A DNA stretch of 64,000 bases from Soonwooa sp023440705 (GTDB taxonomy: Bacteria; Bacteroidota; Bacteroidia; Flavobacteriales; Weeksellaceae): the NCBI GenBank assembly GCA_023440705.1, contig JAEXRP010000003.1, positions 62,001-126,000 of the forward strand. The letters run 5' to 3'. The notes under the pieces were generated by a model. That model did no database searches and was not told the DNA's origin. It saw nothing but the letters and a program-made list of their open reading frames with translations. Position numbers and translations under genes: made by a program. Each line of letters opens with the position of its first letter. Position 1 is the stretch's first letter. Below are positions 60,771 through 64,000 of this stretch, in pieces.

Positions 60771-60974
60771 TTAGTTTTCTTCAGTAGTTTCTACTGTTTT
60801 TTCCAATACTACTTTTCCTCTGTAGTATAGTTTTCCTTCATGCCAATGCGCTCTGTGGAAAAGGTGTAATTCTCCAGTTGTAGCGTCTTTAGCTAATTGA
60901 GGAGCAACAGCTTTGTAATGTGTTCTTCTTTTATCTCTTCTTGTAGACGATTGTCTTCTCTTAGGATGTGCCAT
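60771..60974 (-). CDS. rpmF: 50S ribosomal protein L32 (zinc-free type)
   Basis: 67 residues with MAHPKRRQSSTRRDKRRTHYKA and a C-terminal HWHEGKLYYRGKVVLEK. The two CxxC pairs of zinc-binding L32 are absent; the positions hold His/Phe/Arg (HLFHRAHWHEGK), so this is the zinc-independent form. It lies 44 bp after the DUF177 gene, the standard DUF177-rpmF arrangement. Confidence 0.95.
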   Translation of the reverse strand: MAHPKRRQSSTRRDKRRTHYKAVAPQLAKDATTGELHLFHRAHWHEGKLYYRGKVVLEKTVETTEEN

Positions 60975-61018
60975 TACTAGTGATTTTTTTTAAATTCTAT
61001 TATGAATTATTGTTATAC

Positions 61019-61549
61019 TTAATTATTATCTTTCAATTTTTTGAGAGCTGCCCAGCGAGGGTCAATCTCGTCTTCTTGCTCTTCTTCCTTTATTTTGGGA
61101 CTATATTTTTCTAAAAGTTGATGATAATCGTCTTCATCTTTTAGATTGGGAGAAAGTTTCTTCATTGGGACGCTTAACATAATACCTTCGTAGACTAGCT
61201 GTGCAATGTTAAAATCGCTGTCGCTATGCGGTATTGTGATAACTTCCTCGTTACTGTCATCATATTCTTCTCCTTGTTTTACAAGAATCTTCATGTCATG
61301 TTTGATTGGATGATCAAATTCTTCGTTACTAATGTCGCAAACCAATTCAATTTTTCCACTTATGTCAAACCAAAACTCTAGAAAAGTAGTGTGTTTGTCA
61401 AGCAAAATATCCACTTGTATTCTTGGTTTTGTAAATTCTTGTTCTATCCCGAACAAATCAAAGAACGCCTGATCGATTTCAAATCTAAACTCATGCTTAC
61501 CTGTCTTAAGACCTGTAAATGCAATGTTATAATTTTTGAATTTGTCCAT
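61019..61549 (-). CDS. DUF177 (YceD-like) protein
   Basis: 176 residues: N-terminal YNIAFTGLKTGKHEFRFEIDQAFFDLFG, central LEFWFDISGKIELVCDISNEEFDHPI, then SDFNIAQLVYEGIMLSVPM and an acidic C-terminus ending DPRWAALKKLKD, all typical. DUF177 proteins occur with rpmF widely and are implicated in ribosomal RNA or L32 homeostasis, not firmly settled. First gene of the unit with rpmF. Its promoter is well formed. Confidence 0.9.
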   Translation of the reverse strand: MDKFKNYNIAFTGLKTGKHEFRFEIDQAFFDLFGIEQEFTKPRIQVDILLDKHTTFLEFWFDISGKIELVCDISNEEFDHPIKHDMKILVKQGEEYDDSNEEVITIPHSDSDFNIAQLVYEGIMLSVPMKKLSPNLKDEDDYHQLLEKYSPKIKEEEQEDEIDPRWAALKKLKDNN

Positions 61550-61562
61550 AAAATTCGGTTTG

Positions 61563-61592
61563 CAAAAATAACTTTATTTTTTGAAATAACAA
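61563..61592 (-). promoter_or_regulatory. Promoter of the DUF177-rpmF unit
   Basis: On the minus strand: TTG (61592-61590), a 19-bp spacer, TATTTTTG (61570-61563), followed by C: a full Bacteroidota promoter. Confidence 0.78.
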
Positions 61593-61631
61593 AATAATTT
61601 TAAATCAAAGTTTTAAGAATCTATTTTGTTC

Positions 61632-62723
61632 TTAATTAACTTCTTCTGGTAAGTCTTCGTCATAGTTGTCTTTTGCGTTAACAACTCGAGGACGAAGCTT
61701 GCCTTTTTGTAGCTCGATATATTCCATTCTGTTACGATAAATGTCAATCGCTGCAAAAATAGCTTCACTAAAACTTTGTTCGTCAGCAAGATTTTTTCCC
61801 GCAATATCATAAGCAACACCATGATCTGGTGAAGTTCTGATAATTGGTAAACCAGCTGTATAATTAACGCCTTCTTCGTAGGCAATCGTTTTGAAAGGTG
61901 CTAAACCTTGGTCGTGATACATTGCTAAAACAGCGTCAAACTTTCTATATTTTTCTGGTTGGAAAAAACTGTCTGCTGGATAAGGTCCAAAAGCTAAAGT
62001 CCCTCTATTAAAAAGTTCTTCAATCGCTGGTTGGATAATTTCGATTTCTTCTTTGCCGATAACGCCACCGTCACCAGCATGTGGATTTAATCCTAAAAGT
62101 GCAATTTTTGGTTTCTCAATGCAGAAATCTTCAATTAAAGTTTTGTTAAGTTGTTGTACTTGTTTAACGATTTTTTCTTTAGAAATGTTTTCAGCAACAT
62201 CTTTTAAAGGAATATGATGTGTTGATACAGCAACTTTTAGATCGTTTGTAATTAAAAACATAACGCCTTTACGGCCAGCTTTTTCTTCGAAATAACCTGT
62301 GTGACCGGCATGTTGGAAACCATATTTCAGCATTTCGTCTTTGTTGATTGGTGCCGTAACCAAAACGTCGATTTCTCTATTTAGCAAAGCTTCTGTTGCG
62401 GCTTCTAAAGACGAAATTGCAAAACGTGTCGACTCTTCCGTTGGAACACCGAATTCTACATTCGAGTTGTCTTTAGAAAGATTTAACATGTTGATTTTAC
62501 CATGAGACGCTTCTCTTACGTTTTGTATGTAATTGAAATTGAGGTGCTGAAGCTTGAAAAAATTCTTTTGGTAACTAAATAATTTACCAGAACCAAAAAT
62601 AATTGGCGTGAAGAAATCAGTAATCGCTTTATCTTTTAAAGACTTCATAATGATTTCTGGACCAATGCCATTGAAATCACCTATCGAAATGCCTACTCTT
62701 ACTTTATGATGCTTCGCACTCAT
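61632..62723 (-). CDS. pdxA: 4-hydroxythreonine-4-phosphate dehydrogenase
   Basis: 363 residues. PdxA landmarks: VGISIGDFNGIGPEIIMKSL, the metal-binding HAGHTGYFEEKAG and LNPHAGDGGVIGKEE, and the MYHDQGLAPFKTIAYEEGVNYTAGLPIIRTSPDHG segment near the C-terminus. It oxidises 4-phosphohydroxy-L-threonine in the DXP-dependent pyridoxal phosphate pathway. Divergent from ribE; the shared gap carries a 9-bp inverted repeat and a TAAATTTG -7 box (62761-62754, minus strand). Confidence 0.96.
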   Translation of the reverse strand: MSAKHHKVRVGISIGDFNGIGPEIIMKSLKDKAITDFFTPIIFGSGKLFSYQKNFFKLQHLNFNYIQNVREASHGKINMLNLSKDNSNVEFGVPTEESTRFAISSLEAATEALLNREIDVLVTAPINKDEMLKYGFQHAGHTGYFEEKAGRKGVMFLITNDLKVAVSTHHIPLKDVAENISKEKIVKQVQQLNKTLIEDFCIEKPKIALLGLNPHAGDGGVIGKEEIEIIQPAIEELFNRGTLAFGPYPADSFFQPEKYRKFDAVLAMYHDQGLAPFKTIAYEEGVNYTAGLPIIRTSPDHGVAYDIAGKNLADEQSFSEAIFAAIDIYRNRMEYIELQKGKLRPRVVNAKDNYDEDLPEEVN

Positions 62724-62748
62724 TTTATTATCTTTGAATATTAATTGA

Positions 62749-62788
62749 AACTACAAATTTACAATTTTTGAAATTAAGCTTTGTAGTT
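62749..62788. repeat. 9-bp inverted repeat between pdxA and ribE
   Basis: AACTACAAA (62749-62757) and TTTGTAGTT (62780-62788) are perfect complements with a 22-nt loop; the pdxA -7 box overlaps the left arm. Candidate operator or hairpin between two divergent cofactor genes. Confidence 0.45.
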
Positions 62789-62836
62789 ATTATTGAAGAT
62801 TTATTCTAAGTTTAAAATCCTTAAAGAGAAAATAAA

Positions 62837-63436
62837 ATGTTTACAGGTATTGTTGAGGCAACAGGAAAAGTGCAAAATGTCAAAAAAAATGGAACGAATG
62901 TTGATTTCACGCTCGAGTGTAATTTTGCTAACGAGTTAAAAATCGATCAAAGTCTAGCGCATAACGGCTGTTGTCTTACTGTTGTTGAGATTAATGCACC
63001 GCAATATAAAGTAACAGCAATTGATGAGACTTTAGAAAAGACAAATCTCGGAAATTGGTCTGTTGGTACAGAAGTTAACCTTGAACGTTGTCTGAAATTT
63101 GAAGGTCGATTAGATGGGCATTTGGTGCAAGGTCATGTTGATAAAACAGGAAAAGTTGCGAAGATCGAAGATATGGACGGCAGTTTTTATGTGACGATTT
63201 CTTATGATGAGGAGATTAACTACACAACGGTGCCACAAGGATCTATTACTGTTAATGGTATTAGCTTGACGGTGGCGGATAGTCAACCGAATCAGTTTTC
63301 GGTGGCAATAATCCCTTATACTTGGGAGTTTACAAATATGAAACATATTAATGTCGGTGATGTTGTCAATTTAGAATTTGATATCATTGGGAAATATATT
63401 TCGAAATTGATGCAAAAACAGAATGTCATTAAGTAA
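62837..63436 (+). CDS. ribE: Riboflavin synthase, alpha chain
   Basis: 199 residues with two lumazine-binding repeats: the N-terminal MFTGIVEATGKVQNV ... NGCCLTVVEI and the second GHLVQGHVDKTGKVAKI ... NGISLTVADSQPNQFSVAIIPYTWEFTN. It makes riboflavin from two 6,7-dimethyl-8-ribityllumazine molecules. Divergent from pdxA, with no FMN riboswitch visible upstream. The next gene starts inside its last codons (14-bp overlap). Confidence 0.96.
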   Translation: MFTGIVEATGKVQNVKKNGTNVDFTLECNFANELKIDQSLAHNGCCLTVVEINAPQYKVTAIDETLEKTNLGNWSVGTEVNLERCLKFEGRLDGHLVQGHVDKTGKVAKIEDMDGSFYVTISYDEEINYTTVPQGSITVNGISLTVADSQPNQFSVAIIPYTWEFTNMKHINVGDVVNLEFDIIGKYISKLMQKQNVIK

Positions 63437-64000
63437 TTATAAAGGTTATAGTCTACGTAACAGAATTTTTGTCGGATTTTTAATTGTCTGCCTTTTGAGT
63501 ACAATCGGCTCTGCGGTGTTGTCTTATGTCGTGCTTCGCGATAATGCAATGACGCAAAGTAAGGTCGATAAGCAGAGTAAATCCGAGGCGTTGATGTCTT
63601 CTTTGGATTACGCGCTCAGTCATACCGAGGTTTTCGAAAAAGATCTACCTGAAGTTTTAGGGAACAAAATTTATGAAATCGCCGATATCAACAAGCATGA
63701 TATTATTGTTTATGATCTGAAGGGTGATTATCTTCTGTCTAATAAAGATCCGAAGCTCATAACCCAAAAACATATGCCGACTGACATTTTAGATAAACTA
63801 AGAAAAGACGGCTTGCAGTATGATAAAACGGAATATGATCCAAAATTAAAAGCGGATGTAACTTCGTCATACATGGTTCTTAAAAACAATATGTTAGCAA
63901 ACATTGGTTACGTTTATTTTCCATTGTATCATAACGAAGACGTTTATCTACAAGTTTTTAACCGTTATCTGGGATTAATTATTCTTATTAATATTCTTAT
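63423..64000 (+). CDS. Membrane sensor protein, N-terminal part (probable histidine kinase)
   Basis: Starts at the ATG 63423 (14-bp overlap with ribE) and runs off the window; 192 codons are visible. One membrane helix near the N-terminus (FVGFLIVCLLSTIGSAVLSYVVL) is followed by an extracytoplasmic domain of about 140 residues and the beginning of a second helix (YLGLIILINIL). This layout is that of a sensor histidine kinase, but HAMP and kinase domains lie outside the window, so the call is provisional. Confidence 0.5.
   Translation, partial: MSLSNYKGYSLRNRIFVGFLIVCLLSTIGSAVLSYVVLRDNAMTQSKVDKQSKSEALMSSLDYALSHTEVFEKDLPEVLGNKIYEIADINKHDIIVYDLKGDYLLSNKDPKLITQKHMPTDILDKLRKDGLQYDKTEYDPKLKADVTSSYMVLKNNMLANIGYVYFPLYHNEDVYLQVFNRYLGLIILINIL

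Overview
The window is a chromosomal segment of an AT-rich Bacteroidota genome, most likely a Weeksellaceae member of the Chryseobacterium/Epilithonimonas type. Evidence for this: several genes carry Bacteroidota-type promoters (TTG, 18-20 bp spacer, TAnnTTTG) and few have obvious Shine-Dalgarno sequences; there are type 9 secretion (T9SS) type A and type B sorting tails, a fused isobutyryl-CoA mutase, M64 and M3 peptidases, and Weeksellaceae-style secreted proteins. No tRNA, rRNA, phage, IS element or CRISPR array was recognised. Both ends cut a gene: a crotonase-fold enzyme on the left and a membrane sensor protein on the right.

Layout. 1-9.6 kb: crotonase tail, M3 peptidase, small hypotheticals (DUF2255, YchJ-like, DUF2132/VF530), then a 53-codon charged ORF coupled to sbcD-sbcC (DNA repair nuclease). 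9.8-16.4 kb: FKBP isomerase, panD with a YbhN-like flippase-type protein, HU, a Pgl-like glycan trio (GT4, monotopic phosphoglycosyl transferase, NeuD/PglD acetyltransferase), a lipoprotein and recX. 16.8-34.4 kb: mostly envelope and secreted functions (NPP-type phosphodiesterase, OmpA protein, lipoprotein plus M64 peptidase, class C-like serine hydrolase, T9SS cargo, YwqK-repeat protein, DUF3667), with icmF in the middle. 34.7-36.5 kb: rplM-rpsI and rpsB, the latter behind a candidate structured RNA leader. 36.6-49.2 kb: a block that looks inverted relative to an rpsB-tsf order. It carries a lipoprotein paralogue, trmB, two very large T9SS type B proteins, a Cys/Met-type PLP lyase, a divergent Lrp regulator and tsf, and it ends beside a second paralogue of the lipoprotein. 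49.2-64 kb: accA, gltX, a GT90, a six-gene rocD-glycosyltransferase operon (probably LPS/surface glycan), accC, accB, rpmF with its DUF177 partner, pdxA, ribE and the sensor.

How the genes fit together. Housekeeping functions (translation: rplM, rpsI, rpsB, tsf, rpmF, gltX, trmB; fatty-acid synthesis: accA, accB, accC; cofactors: panD, pdxA, ribE; DNA repair: sbcCD, recX) alternate with envelope functions. Two separate glycan loci (12.8-15.3 kb and 51.8-57.4 kb) probably serve different surface polymers or lipid-linked glycans.

Most interesting signals: a 16-bp perfect inverted repeat that places the start codon of a small membrane protein in its loop (3240-3290); a candidate three-way-junction leader before rpsB (35677-35740); the inferred rpsB/tsf inversion; two GC-rich interspersed repeats of one family (10440-10575 and 16540-16715); an apparently leaderless panD promoter; and ornithine aminotransferase coupled without a gap to a TTG-started glycosyltransferase. 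I did not find an obviously new multi-gene system. The novelty is mainly in regulatory and genome-structure features.
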